Below are positions 17,320 through 27,132 of a stretch of DNA of 64,000 bases, piece by piece. The DNA is from Roseibium sp. Lineage in GTDB: Bacteria; Pseudomonadota; Alphaproteobacteria; Rhizobiales; Stappiaceae. The stretch covers positions 1 to 64,000 of the forward strand of contig JAEPNV010000006.1 of NCBI GenBank assembly GCA_017643215.1. Reading direction: 5' to 3'. Made by a program: the position numbers and the translations under genes. The notes beneath the pieces are model-generated. The model ran no database searches, was not told where the DNA came from, and was given only the letters and a program-made list of their open reading frames with translations. Position 1 is the first letter of the stretch. The number at the start of each line of letters is the position of its first letter.

Positions 17320-18777
17320 TCAGACACCCAGGCCGCCGAGGCAGGCATATTTGAGGTTGAGGTAGTCGTCGAGGCCGTATTTCGACCCCTCGTTGCCGAT
17401 GCCGCTGTCCTTGAAGCCGCCGAACGGCGCCACTTCCGTGGTGATGACGCCTTCGTTGACGCCGACAAGCCCGTATTCCAGCCGCTCCATGACGCGGAAC
17501 GTGCGGCCGAGATCCTGTGTGTAGAAATAGCAGGCGAGACCATACTCGGTGTCGTTGGCGCGCGCGATCGCCTCGTCCTCGGTATCGAATTTAAACAGCG
17601 CCGCGAACGGCCCGAAGGTTTCCTCGCGGGCAACACGCATGTCGAGCGTCGCGCCGGTCACGAGCGTCGGGGCGTAGAAGGTGCCCGCGCCCTCAACGCG
17701 CGTTCCACCGGTCATCAGCGTCGCGCCTTTGCCGAGCGCATCGCTGACATGGGCTTCCACTTTTGCAAGCGCCGCATCGTTGATCAGCGGGCCCTGTGTC
17801 ACGCCCGTGTCGAGACCGTTGCCCGGCGTCAGCTGCGCGTCCATGGCCTCCTTCAGTTTTTGTGCGAACGCGTCGTAGATGCCGGCCTGGACGTAGATCC
17901 GGTTGGCGCACACGCAGGTCTGGCCCGAGTTGCGGAATTTCGACGCGATTGCCCCGGCGACGGCCTTGTTAAGATCGGCATCGTCGAACACGATGAAGGG
18001 CGCGTTGCCGCCAAGCTCCATGGAGATCTTCTTCATGTGCTTGCCGGCGTTTTCCGCCAAAAGCTTGCCGACCCGCGTGGAGCCGGTGATCGTGATCTTG
18101 CGAAGCGACGGATTTTCGCACATTTCAGCGCCGATTTGCGGCGCATCGCCGGTCACGATGTTGACGACGCCGGCCGGCAGACCGGCCCGCTCGGCCATCA
18201 CGCCAAAGACGAGCGCGGAATAGGGCGTGAACTCCGATGGCTTGATCACCATGGTGCAGCCGGCGGCGAGCGCCGCGCCGAGCTTGCGGGCGATCATGGA
18301 GTTCGGGAAGTTCCACGGCGTGATGGCGCCGGCAACGCCGACGGGCTCCTTCGTCACTAGAATACGGCGGTCGCCCCACGGCGAGGGGATGACATCACCG
18401 TAGACCCGCTTGGCCTCTTCGGCATAGAACCGGATGTATTTGACGCCAAGCGCGATTTCGCCCTTCGCCTCAGCCAGCGGCTTGCCCATCTCGGTGGTCA
18501 ATAGCGCGGCCAGATCATCCAGTTCGGCCATGATCTCGTCGCACAGCTTGTGCATCAGGTTGCCGCGCGCCTCGGCGGTGAGCGTTTTCCAGTCCTTGAA
18601 CGCCAGATGCGCCGCCTCGATGGCGCGCGCCGTCTCCGAACGCCCGCAGTTCGGGATCGTGCCGATCACCGCGCCGGTCGCCGGATTGGTGACGTCAAGG
18701 GTTTCGCCGCTGTCGGCGGGAAGCCACGCCCCGTTGATGAAGACGGCCTGTTTCATGAGCAAGGGATCGAAGGACAT
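17320..18777 (-). CDS. gabD: NAD(P)-dependent succinate-semialdehyde dehydrogenase
   Basis: 485 residues, the standard length. It oxidises succinate semialdehyde to succinate at the end of the GABA shunt. Visible motifs: ITPWNFPNSMIARK, KPSEFTPYSAL (cofactor site), ITGSTRVGKLL, MELGGNAPFIVFDDAD (catalytic Glu) and NSGQTCVCANRIYV (catalytic Cys). The C-terminal GGFKDSGIGNEGSKYGLDDYL is typical of GabD. The small XRE regulator gene lies about 215 bp upstream on the same strand. Confidence 0.93.
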   Translation of the reverse strand: MSFDPLLMKQAVFINGAWLPADSGETLDVTNPATGAVIGTIPNCGRSETARAIEAAHLAFKDWKTLTAEARGNLMHKLCDEIMAELDDLAALLTTEMGKPLAEAKGEIALGVKYIRFYAEEAKRVYGDVIPSPWGDRRILVTKEPVGVAGAITPWNFPNSMIARKLGAALAAGCTMVIKPSEFTPYSALVFGVMAERAGLPAGVVNIVTGDAPQIGAEMCENPSLRKITITGSTRVGKLLAENAGKHMKKISMELGGNAPFIVFDDADLNKAVAGAIASKFRNSGQTCVCANRIYVQAGIYDAFAQKLKEAMDAQLTPGNGLDTGVTQGPLINDAALAKVEAHVSDALGKGATLMTGGTRVEGAGTFYAPTLVTGATLDMRVAREETFGPFAALFKFDTEDEAIARANDTEYGLACYFYTQDLGRTFRVMERLEYGLVGVNEGVITTEVAPFGGFKDSGIGNEGSKYGLDDYLNLKYACLGGLGV

Positions 18778-18993
18778 GTCGGTGCTCCAGAAGATGGGGG
18801 GCGGGTCCGGCGTCCATTGGCAAGGACCGGCCGGGCCGCGATGCGATTTTGCGTGTGATAGGTGGCGGTATGGGCGAACGCAAGGGCCGGCGCCGCCGCC
18901 CGGTTTGGCTGCTCGGTGCTCGGGCCATGCGTTGGTCTCAAACGGCGTCTTGCCGAAAGCCGGGAGCGGTGTTTCGGCGGTGCGCCGTCCGGA

Positions 18994-19347
18994 TCAGCCG
19001 GTTTCGTCCAGCCGGTGTTTCAGCCGCTCGATTTCCTCCGCCAGCGACAGGGCCTGCCGGTGCACCCGATCAAGCGCCAGGCGCATGCTATCAAGGTCGG
19101 CCGGCGCATGATCGTCATGCATGGGCGCGGCCCCGCGGCCGACCAGCAACCAGGTTGGGCTGACATTGAGAACCCCGGCAAGAAGCACCAGCTTGTTGGA
19201 GCGCGGTTCGGACCGGTCGCTTTCCCAGCCCTGCAGCGTCGCGGTCTTGATGCCGAGGCGCCGGGCCAGTTGGGCCGTCGACAGTCCGATCGCATCGCGT
19301 GCCTTGCAGATCCGTTCTCCGAGGGTGTAGTCGCTGCTGCTGGCCAT
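18994..19347 (-). CDS. small XRE family helix-turn-helix regulator
   Basis: 117 residues. Residues 8-65 are a Cro/C1-type helix-turn-helix (LGERICKARDAIGLSTAQLA, then RRLGIKTATLQGWESDRSEP). The last 40 residues form a charged helix (DRVHRQALSLAEEIERLKHR), probably a short coiled coil for dimerisation. The target is unknown. It lies between tamB and the gabD gene, all on the minus strand, with gaps over 150 bp, so it is probably a single unit. Confidence 0.88.
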   Translation of the reverse strand: MASSSDYTLGERICKARDAIGLSTAQLARRLGIKTATLQGWESDRSEPRSNKLVLLAGVLNVSPTWLLVGRGAAPMHDDHAPADLDSMRLALDRVHRQALSLAEEIERLKHRLDETG

Positions 19348-19509
19348 AACCGCGTTAACGACCTCCTATGTGTCTTGAGTCTTGAAAGAATGGGCGACGA
19401 GCCTCGCACGGGGCGCCGTGCGTTCGCAACTGCAAGCCCGGCCGATGTCGGCTTTAACAAGCTCAGTGGCGAAAACCGGCGCCGACACTGGTGAAATTGA
19501 CAAGGGTCA

Positions 19510-22500
19510 TCAGTATTCGCGTTCGAAGAACACACCGGCCTTTGAGGATCCGTCGGCGCCGACTTCGCCGCGAAGCTTCAGGCCGCGATCAAGATCGATG
19601 TCCACTTGCACCCGGCTCGACGCGTTTCCCGTGCCCTGTTCAAAGCCGAGATAGATGTTTTCGTTGATATAGCGGCCGACCGCCACGGACGGCCCGTTTT
19701 CACCTTCCGTGTTGATGTCGACGACATCCAACCCAAGCGACCGGCGCAACGACGCCAGCGGCCCCTGGTCGCTGCCACCGGTCAGTGTCGCGAGCGCCGC
19801 GGCAAGTTGCGCGATCTGCGTTGGCGACAGGTTGCCCATCTCCTTGCCGAACAAGAGCAGCGCGAGCACCTCGTCCTGCGGAAGCTCCGGCGAAGACGTG
19901 AAGCCGATCACCGGATCGTCGGCTTCGCCGGTCACGGTCACGGTGATCTGGGTCCCGTCGACGACCGTGGTGGCGGCAAAGTCGATCACCGGTGTCAGGG
20001 AGCCGGAGAAGGTTGCGCTGCCAGACGAAAAGTCGAGCCGCCGGGCAAGGATGTTGAACTGGCCGCGCCTGAGCGTGAAGGCGCCGACGGCCTGCGGGTC
20101 CTGGGTCGTTCCAACGATTTGCAGGTTGCCTTCAAGTTCGGCGTCCAAACCGCGCCCGCGGACAAAAATACGGCCCGGCGCGGATAAGGAGATGTCGAGG
20201 CGCGGCGGCTGATTGCGGGTTTCGCGGTTATCAGCGCTTGCCGTGTTGCCGCCGAGTTCGGCGGCCTGGTCCCGAACCGCCTTGGGCGCGTTGACATGCT
20301 GGACCGCCACCGGCGGGACCGCGCCTGGAAGGGTTTCGGGAATGGCGATGTCTGCCTTTTCAATGGTCACCGCGCCGGAAATCAAGGCTGCGTTCGACGG
20401 ACTTGCCAGCGGGCCGGACACCGTGACATTCGCATCGACCGTGGCGCTGACGAGCCCGGCTTCGATATAGCGCCCCTGGTCGATCGTGGCGGTGACATCG
20501 GCCGGCATGCCGTCGGCAAGTCCGACCGTTCCGGATGCCGTCAGCGTTCCGCCGGTTGCGAGCGCCGCGGTGAGGGTCTGGAGCGCGATCTCCTCTTGAG
20601 TGATCAAAACCGCACCGGCCACGTCCTGAACGGTCATGCCGGTCGACAGCCCGGTGACCGACACGCCGGACGGGCGGGCCGAGATGCGGTACTGCGGGGC
20701 GGACGCCGTGCCGCCGACGCTCCCGTCAATCGACAGGCTGCCGAACGCCCGCAACCCGGCCTGGGTCATGGGCCGGCGCAAGGCGCTCAACGGCACGGTG
20801 CCGCCAACCGTCAAGTCGAGCGCGGTTCCAGCACCCATGGTGGCGCTGCCGTCTGCGGTCAGAAGGAGGCCATCGGCGCCGGAGATCTGGGTGTTTTGCC
20901 TCACGCGGCCGTCATTGAAGCTGCCTTTGCTTGCAAGGGCCAGCGCCGCAAGGCCGTTGCCGCGCAGCGGCGCGGCCGACAGCTCTGACCCGGTCAGGGA
21001 CCACGTGGCGGCCGCTGCATTGGCCGGCCCCTTGGCCGTGATCGTGCCCGAAAGGGTCCCGGAAAGACCAAGCCCGGGCTGAACCGCATTGGCAAGAGTG
21101 AGCGGGATCTGGTCCAGCCGGGCCGACAGATCGAGATGATCGCCCGCCGACCCCTGCACCCGAAGGCGCCCGCTGCCAAGCGCGAGCGACAGGTCGTCGA
21201 TCCGCGCCTGTCCGTCCGCGTAGGCGATACGCGCGGGTGCGTCGAGGCTCGTTCTCAAGGCCTGATAGCGCCCGTTGAGCGCGGACAGCGCAAGCGCAAC
21301 GCCGCCATCGACAGGTGTGAGCGCGCCGTCGAACGACAGCCCGTCCTCGCCCTCCTGATAGAGGCGGACATCGCCTGAAAGCGCGTTGGCCCCTGTGCCG
21401 GGCCTGGCTGACAAGACGATCTTGTGGACCGGTGTTCCCCCGGCGATCAGGCCGGTGGCGGTGATGCCGGCGGAGAGTTGCCTGGGAACGAACGGAACGG
21501 GCACATCGGCATTGATATCCAGCGTTGTCAGCTCGGCACCTGGTCCTGAAAGGTCACGGCCGCTGGCGGTTACTGTCAGGGCTGTGCCGCCGTTTCGCGC
21601 CGCCGCGGTCAAATTGCCGGACATCTGACCCGCGATTTCGGTCAAGAGCAGCGGCGAGAGCTCCGACAGATCGGGTGCGTTGAGCGACAAGGACCCGGTG
21701 AGGCTCTCCAACGGGCGGGTGATGTCGGCGATGGAAAACGTGCCGTCCGCCGCGTTCGATCCCAAGGAGGCGGTCAGCGGCGCGATCCGGGCCGTTCCGT
21801 CCGCGCTTGTCAGATCGGCCTCGACCTTGAGCGGCAATTGCCCGAGGGTCGCGGAGGCCAGGAAGGATCCTTTCGGTTTGGTACGCGACAGCTCCGCACT
21901 GGCCGTGACTTGGAGCCGGTCGAGCGGTGTGCCGGCAAGTGCCAGCGTGTCAGAGGTGGCCGTGGCGGTGACCGACGGGGCCTCGGTTGTTCCCGAGACC
22001 GACAAATCGATGGCCGCGGCGCCGCTGATTTGCGGATCGATCAAGGTGAGATCTTGAAAGGCCGCGGTCACCGCGCCGGAAAGCGCAGTCTCATCGAGCC
22101 CCATTTCGCCCGTTGCCGCAATACCCGCGCCCGTGAGATCAAGATCGGTGATCCGATAACGGCCCGGTCCGTCGGCGGTAAGCCGGGCGGAGAGAGATGC
22201 GTTTCCGCCCAAAAGCGCGTCGAGCGGCTTGGTTCCCGTTTCCAGCGTGTCGCCGGTCAGCGTCACGGAGGCCTGGCCGGACCGCGCCGCGGGATCGACT
22301 TCTGATGTGAACGACCCGTTGACCGCCCCGGCAAGCGGGCGTCCTGCCAAGTCGGAAAAGAGATGGATATCCGGCACCGCGAAGGTGCCGGTCGCTGCCG
22401 CGTTCTCGGCCGAATAGCGACCACTGCTCAGCGCCATACGGGCGGCGGCGGTCGAAAGTTCAAGCTGCGACAGTACGATCTGGAAAGGACCAAGCTGCGC

Positions 22501-23871
22501 GGTGCCCTCCGCGTCCAGCCGGACCGGCCCGTTGAAGGGTGCAAGCTCGGGCCGGCCGCTGTCAAAGCCATCGATCTGACCGGAGACTTTGAAGGGCGAC
22601 CCCATTGCCCCTGGCGACAAGTCCGCGCGGGTCCCGCCGGCATTGAACTGTGCTGAAGCAAAAGACGCGTGTGCCGATGTGAGAGACTTGGCGGTCAGCG
22701 CGACGGACCAGTCCGCGTCGTCAACGCGGCCGGACACCGATCCGCTCAAGGTTACATCGCCAAAGGCGATGCGCTGGGCAGGTAGGTCCAGCGCGATCAG
22801 CCGCCCATCTCCGGCCGAAACGGACACGTCCGTTTTGGCGTCGATCGCTTCGGTTGCCGGATCTAGTTGGGCCGAAGCCGTCAGCCGGACGGTCTGGGTG
22901 GCAATCTCCACATCCGCGGACAGCGGCTTGAACTCTTCGGTGAGACGCGCCGATCCGCGCAGCTCGGTGGTGCCCAAAAGGAAAGCCGCCGCCATGGGCG
23001 GGGCAAGCGGCGACAGCGCGCCGTCAAGGTCGACATCCAAAAGGCGCATGCCGGAAAACGAGGTCAGGTTCGCCGTTCCGGTCACCGTTTCCCGGCCGTC
23101 GATCGCGACCTGCAGCTCCGCCGCCCAGACATCCAGCGGCCCTTCACCCGACAGAGCAATGTCCAGTGCGGGCAGGCCGTCGATGTCCAGAAGATGCGCC
23201 GCCAAGCCACCGGCGGGTTCCGAAACGTCCAGCGTGAAGGCCAGCACCCGGTCGGCCGGGGCAAAACGCGCCGACGCCTTCAAACGCCCGTCAACGCCAT
23301 CGATCCGTTGGAGATCGACGCGGCCCGCAACCGTCAGCGGCGAAGGGTCTAGATTGGCTTTACCGCCGAGGGATAGCGACACCGGTGTGCCCGCAACGTC
23401 AGCGCCGATGTCAATGACCGCAACGTCGACCGCCTCCACTGCCAGCCCGAGGCCGAGAGGCAGGCCAATGGCGCGGTCCGGTGCTGGTGGATCATCGGCG
23501 GCTTGAGAGGCCGGCGCCACAGGCAGGCGGGCGAGCGCGACACGCTGGGCCGACAGCGCTTGGATGTCCACCTGACCGCCGATCAGCCGGGCCGGCGACC
23601 AGCGCAGCGACCCGGTCTCGATCTCCAGCCAGGGGCCGTCCGCGTCCGACAACAGCAGGTCTTCAAAGGAGATTGTCCCAAGGGCCGGGCTGACCGTGAA
23701 ACCTTCCAGATCAACTCTTCGGGCCTCCGTCGATGCCAAGCTGCTGATCATGGACGAGACAACGGTCTGGCCGGCCGGCACCTGCAACGCCGCCAGCATC
23801 ACGACCGGCAGCGCCAGCACGAGCGCGACCAGCCACAAGAGGCCACGAAAGATCCGTTTCAGATACCACAT
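19510..23871 (-). CDS. tamB: translocation and assembly module subunit TamB
   Basis: 1,453 residues. An N-terminal membrane anchor (residues 8-30) is followed by a very long run of beta-strand repeats that form the lipid-conducting groove of AsmA/TamB-type bridge proteins, and by the C-terminal TamB (DUF490) domain. The end of that domain shows LLLFGKEMGNLSPTQIAQLA and the final strand SSKAGVFFEREY, suited to docking on TamA. TamB spans the periplasm and is linked to outer-membrane protein assembly and phospholipid transport. It begins 7 bp after the tamA stop codon, with AAGGA before its start. Confidence 0.93.
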   Translation of the reverse strand: MWYLKRIFRGLLWLVALVLALPVVMLAALQVPAGQTVVSSMISSLASTEARRVDLEGFTVSPALGTISFEDLLLSDADGPWLEIETGSLRWSPARLIGGQVDIQALSAQRVALARLPVAPASQAADDPPAPDRAIGLPLGLGLAVEAVDVAVIDIGADVAGTPVSLSLGGKANLDPSPLTVAGRVDLQRIDGVDGRLKASARFAPADRVLAFTLDVSEPAGGLAAHLLDIDGLPALDIALSGEGPLDVWAAELQVAIDGRETVTGTANLTSFSGMRLLDVDLDGALSPLAPPMAAAFLLGTTELRGSARLTEEFKPLSADVEIATQTVRLTASAQLDPATEAIDAKTDVSVSAGDGRLIALDLPAQRIAFGDVTLSGSVSGRVDDADWSVALTAKSLTSAHASFASAQFNAGGTRADLSPGAMGSPFKVSGQIDGFDSGRPELAPFNGPVRLDAEGTAQLGPFQIVLSQLELSTAAARMALSSGRYSAENAAATGTFAVPDIHLFSDLAGRPLAGAVNGSFTSEVDPAARSGQASVTLTGDTLETGTKPLDALLGGNASLSARLTADGPGRYRITDLDLTGAGIAATGEMGLDETALSGAVTAAFQDLTLIDPQISGAAAIDLSVSGTTEAPSVTATATSDTLALAGTPLDRLQVTASAELSRTKPKGSFLASATLGQLPLKVEADLTSADGTARIAPLTASLGSNAADGTFSIADITRPLESLTGSLSLNAPDLSELSPLLLTEIAGQMSGNLTAAARNGGTALTVTASGRDLSGPGAELTTLDINADVPVPFVPRQLSAGITATGLIAGGTPVHKIVLSARPGTGANALSGDVRLYQEGEDGLSFDGALTPVDGGVALALSALNGRYQALRTSLDAPARIAYADGQARIDDLSLALGSGRLRVQGSAGDHLDLSARLDQIPLTLANAVQPGLGLSGTLSGTITAKGPANAAAATWSLTGSELSAAPLRGNGLAALALASKGSFNDGRVRQNTQISGADGLLLTADGSATMGAGTALDLTVGGTVPLSALRRPMTQAGLRAFGSLSIDGSVGGTASAPQYRISARPSGVSVTGLSTGMTVQDVAGAVLITQEEIALQTLTAALATGGTLTASGTVGLADGMPADVTATIDQGRYIEAGLVSATVDANVTVSGPLASPSNAALISGAVTIEKADIAIPETLPGAVPPVAVQHVNAPKAVRDQAAELGGNTASADNRETRNQPPRLDISLSAPGRIFVRGRGLDAELEGNLQIVGTTQDPQAVGAFTLRRGQFNILARRLDFSSGSATFSGSLTPVIDFAATTVVDGTQITVTVTGEADDPVIGFTSSPELPQDEVLALLLFGKEMGNLSPTQIAQLAAALATLTGGSDQGPLASLRRSLGLDVVDINTEGENGPSVAVGRYINENIYLGFEQGTGNASSRVQVDIDLDRGLKLRGEVGADGSSKAGVFFEREY

Positions 23872-23878
23872 GGGTCCT

Positions 23879-25807
23879 TCAAAAGGCCTGGCTCAGGCCC
23901 ACGTAAAGCGCGAAATCCGGATCGTCCTTTTCCGGATCAAGCGGCACGGCCGCATCGATTCGAAGCGGTCCGATGGGCGTAAAGTACCTTAAGCCGGCAC
24001 CAACGCCTATTTTGAGCGGGCGGGAGAAATCCGGGACCTGGTCAGTGTAGGCGTTACCGGCGTCGATAAAGCCGACGATCCCGATCGTGTCGGTGGCCTT
24101 GACCCGCACCTCGCCGGACAGTTCGAGAATTGACCGCCCGCCCGTGACCTCGCCGTTCACGCGCGGCCCGACATTGCGATAAGCATAACCGCGGATCGAG
24201 CCGCCGCCACCGGCAATGAACCGGCGGCTCGCCGGGATGTCGCGCACCGACGGGCCCAAAATGCTCCCCGCCGAGACGCGCCCGGCCAGGATGAACCGCT
24301 TGGCATCATCAAGGGCAACATAGCTGGAGGCCGTGCCCTTCATGAAAAACATGAGGTTGGAATTCAGCGTGTCATAGGCGGGTTCTCCGGCCAGAACGGC
24401 GAACACACCTTTCGACGGATCGAGTTTGTCGTCACGGGTGTCATAAGTCAGGTCGGCGGGCAGGCCGACCAGAAGGTAGTCGCTGTCGCCAAAGACGTCT
24501 TCCTCGTTGGCGTAGAATACCTCGCCGCCGGCCCGGCCGGTCAGCGTGTCGCTGAACTCCCGGTGATAATAGGCGTCGAGCGTGAGGCTCCGGCTGACAT
24601 AGGCTTCCGGGCTTTCCTGGCGCGCGCTGAGGCTCGTGGTGAATTTCGTCAACGGGCCGAAGGCGCCGGGTTTTTCAAACGCGACCCGGCCTGAATATTC
24701 CATGCTTTGCAGGTTTTCGTTGCCGATCCGGCCGACCGATCCCTCCACGGACAGGAGTTCGCCGCGGCGAAACAGGTTCCGCCGGCGCCAGTAGGCTTCG
24801 ACGCCAAACCCCTCCGTGCTCGACCAGGAGGCGCCCGCGCCGATCACGTGGCGCTTGCGCTCGCTGACCTCGATCGTGATCGGCAGTGTCCCGTCCGGGC
24901 CGGCCACATCTCCCTCAACCAGCCGGATTGAGGAGAATATGCCAAGATCGTTCAGGCGCTTGCGCGCTCTTTCCAAACTTTCGGGTGAATAGACGTCGCC
25001 TTGCGGGATCATCGCTTGGGTGGCGACGAAATCTGGATCGGTCACATCGGTGCCCTGGACAGAAACCGGCCCAAAGCGGGCCCGCGGCCCGGCCTCGGCA
25101 ACCAAGGTGACATCCAGCGTCCGGGTCGCGTGATCGGCAACGATGACACGTTCCGCGATCCGGGCCTTGGCGAACCCGCGGTCCCGCAGAAGCGTCCTGA
25201 TCCCGTTCTCCGCGCCGAGGATCTTGCCCGATTCGGCGACGTCTCCCGGCGCAAGGCCCCAAAATGCCGGATCGGTCGACACGCCGATGTCGCCCGCGCG
25301 GCCGGTTGCCGACCTTGTGGAAATCTCCACATCGCCAAAGGTGAACTGCGGCCCGGGATCGATGTCGATGACAACCGGGACCGGGCGCCCGCCGGGAATG
25401 TCGCCGGTCTCCAATGCGGTTTCAAGCGGCACGCCGCCGACACGGATTGCGACCGTTCCGCCGTAATAGCCGGACCCGTAAAGCCGCGCGATCAGGCGGT
25501 CGCGGTCCGAAAGCGCGCGCGAAATCAGACCCGCCTCGCCCGACGGCGGCGAGTCTTGCCGGGCCATCAGGTCCGAATTGGACTGAAGGGCGCTTTCAAG
25601 CCCTTCATCGGATGTGCTGACGGCAAGGCTTGCTGTGTAGGGCAGGGGATCCGGAACGGTTTCAACCGCCTCTTCCGACCCGCCGAACAGCTTGAATCCA
25701 AAGAGGTCGAACGCGGCCGCAGGGACCGGTTGAGCCGGCAAAAAGGCGGCCAGTATCGCAAGCAAAAGAACTGTGCGTTTGAAGCTGGAAGAGGGACAAA
25801 AAACCAT
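23879..25807 (-). CDS. tamA: translocation and assembly module subunit TamA
   Basis: 642 residues from ATG 25807. A signal peptide (1-32, ending PVPAAA) is followed by POTRA domains (about 90-330) and a C-terminal 16-strand Omp85 barrel (about 335-642), including the family motif FIAGGGGSIRGYAYRNVGP and the closing strand DDPDFALYVGLSQAF. It is the outer-membrane partner of TamB. In-frame starts at 25894 and 25867 would put an odd Pro/Arg-rich extension before the signal peptide, so 25807 is preferred. Directly upstream of tamB in one operon. Confidence 0.92.
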   Translation of the reverse strand: MVFCPSSSFKRTVLLLAILAAFLPAQPVPAAAFDLFGFKLFGGSEEAVETVPDPLPYTASLAVSTSDEGLESALQSNSDLMARQDSPPSGEAGLISRALSDRDRLIARLYGSGYYGGTVAIRVGGVPLETALETGDIPGGRPVPVVIDIDPGPQFTFGDVEISTRSATGRAGDIGVSTDPAFWGLAPGDVAESGKILGAENGIRTLLRDRGFAKARIAERVIVADHATRTLDVTLVAEAGPRARFGPVSVQGTDVTDPDFVATQAMIPQGDVYSPESLERARKRLNDLGIFSSIRLVEGDVAGPDGTLPITIEVSERKRHVIGAGASWSSTEGFGVEAYWRRRNLFRRGELLSVEGSVGRIGNENLQSMEYSGRVAFEKPGAFGPLTKFTTSLSARQESPEAYVSRSLTLDAYYHREFSDTLTGRAGGEVFYANEEDVFGDSDYLLVGLPADLTYDTRDDKLDPSKGVFAVLAGEPAYDTLNSNLMFFMKGTASSYVALDDAKRFILAGRVSAGSILGPSVRDIPASRRFIAGGGGSIRGYAYRNVGPRVNGEVTGGRSILELSGEVRVKATDTIGIVGFIDAGNAYTDQVPDFSRPLKIGVGAGLRYFTPIGPLRIDAAVPLDPEKDDPDFALYVGLSQAF

Positions 25808-26100
25808 CGTCCCCCGCCGATAGGCCGGCGCTGGCAGCGAAGTCTCAGGGCGGGACCGGTCAAACATGGTCCCTGTCGACGGTAGACGCGTCACATACTG
25901 CCGCCATTGCTTCGGACGAGGCTGGATATCAGGCTTGCCCAGACGGAGAACGGAGGCTCATGGCCATTTGATGGCCGAGCCGCCCGCACCCCAAAGAAAA
26001 CTATAGAACACCAAGGTTAACGGTCCTTGGCGCGGAACCGCCACAATAGGCGATTAACGCCGCGGCACCAGCCCGTCAAATCAACGGATCAGCCAATCGC

Positions 26101-27012
26101 TCAAAAAGCCGGAATGTCCTCGCCAAGCCCCAGTTGGCGCCGGGCGGCGGTCAAGGTGTTGCTCATCAGCATGGCGATCGTCATCGGGCCAACGCCGCCG
26201 GGCACCGGTGTGATCGCCCCGGCATGACCCAATGCCTCGTCAAAGGCGACATCGCCGACCAGGCGGGTCTTGTCCGGGCCAAGGTCGGGCGCCGGTATCC
26301 GGTTGATGCCGACATCAATCACCGTTGCACCGTCCTTGATCCAGTCACCGCGCACCATCTGCGGTCGCCCGACGGCTGCCACGACGATGTCAGCGGCGCG
26401 TACCACGTCTGGAAGATCCCGCGTCCGGCTGTGCGCGATTGTGACCGTACAGCTCTCCTGCAAAAGCAGGCTGGCCATGGGTTTGCCGACAATGTTCGAC
26501 CGGCCGATCACAACGGCCGTCTTTCCCGACAGATCCGGTCCCAGCGTGCGCTTGATCAGCACCAGGCTGCCGGCCGGGGTGCAGGGGACAAGCGCCGCGC
26601 TCCGTTCGCCGGCCGTCAAAAGCCCGACATTGATGGGATGAAAGCCGTCGACGTCCTTTTCCGGTTTGACGAGCCGAAGGACCTTGCTTTCGTCGATATG
26701 GGCCGGAAGGGGCAGTTGGACGAGAATGCCATGGATGTCCGGATCCTCATTGAGCGCGCGGACCAGCGCGAGGACATCCTCTTCCGGCGTGCCGGCGTCA
26801 AGGGTGTGTTTTACCGAGTGGAAACCGACCGCCTGGGCCATCTTGTCCTTGTTGCGGACATAGACCTGGCTGGCCGGATCCTCGCCGACAAGAACGACGG
26901 CAAGGCCGGGCTTGACGCCTTGGGCCTTTAAAAGGTCACGGCTTCTTCTGGCAATTTCGTCCCGTACGGATGCGGCGACGGCTTTTCCGTCGATCAGCTC
27001 GGCCTGTGGCAT
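26101..27012 (-). CDS. folD: methylenetetrahydrofolate dehydrogenase / methenyl-THF cyclohydrolase
   Basis: 303 residues. The bifunctional enzyme converts methylene-THF to methenyl-THF with NADP and then to 10-formyl-THF. Visible motifs: YVRNKDK (catalytic Lys), [37 protein letters not shown] (NADP loop) and the C-terminal [26 protein letters not shown] precedes the ATG. It stands alone between tamA and the capsule genes, but functionally links the methyl-THF and formate-THF steps encoded at 55-60 kb. Confidence 0.95.
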   Translation of the reverse strand: MPQAELIDGKAVAASVRDEIARRSRDLLKAQGVKPGLAVVLVGEDPASQVYVRNKDKMAQAVGFHSVKHTLDAGTPEEDVLALVRALNEDPDIHGILVQLPLPAHIDESKVLRLVKPEKDVDGFHPINVGLLTAGERSAALVPCTPAGSLVLIKRTLGPDLSGKTAVVIGRSNIVGKPMASLLLQESCTVTIAHSRTRDLPDVVRAADIVVAAVGRPQMVRGDWIKDGATVIDVGINRIPAPDLGPDKTRLVGDVAFDEALGHAGAITPVPGGVGPMTIAMLMSNTLTAARRQLGLGEDIPAF

Positions 27013-27132
27013 CGTTGGTCCTTGTGGATCTTCATGAGGAACTCCGGCCGTCTAATAGGACGGTTCTGGCAATGGCAAAAGGCTGAAACCGTCGTTTCCT
27101 GCCCCAGGTTCGTCATCGCACCGAGAAGTCGC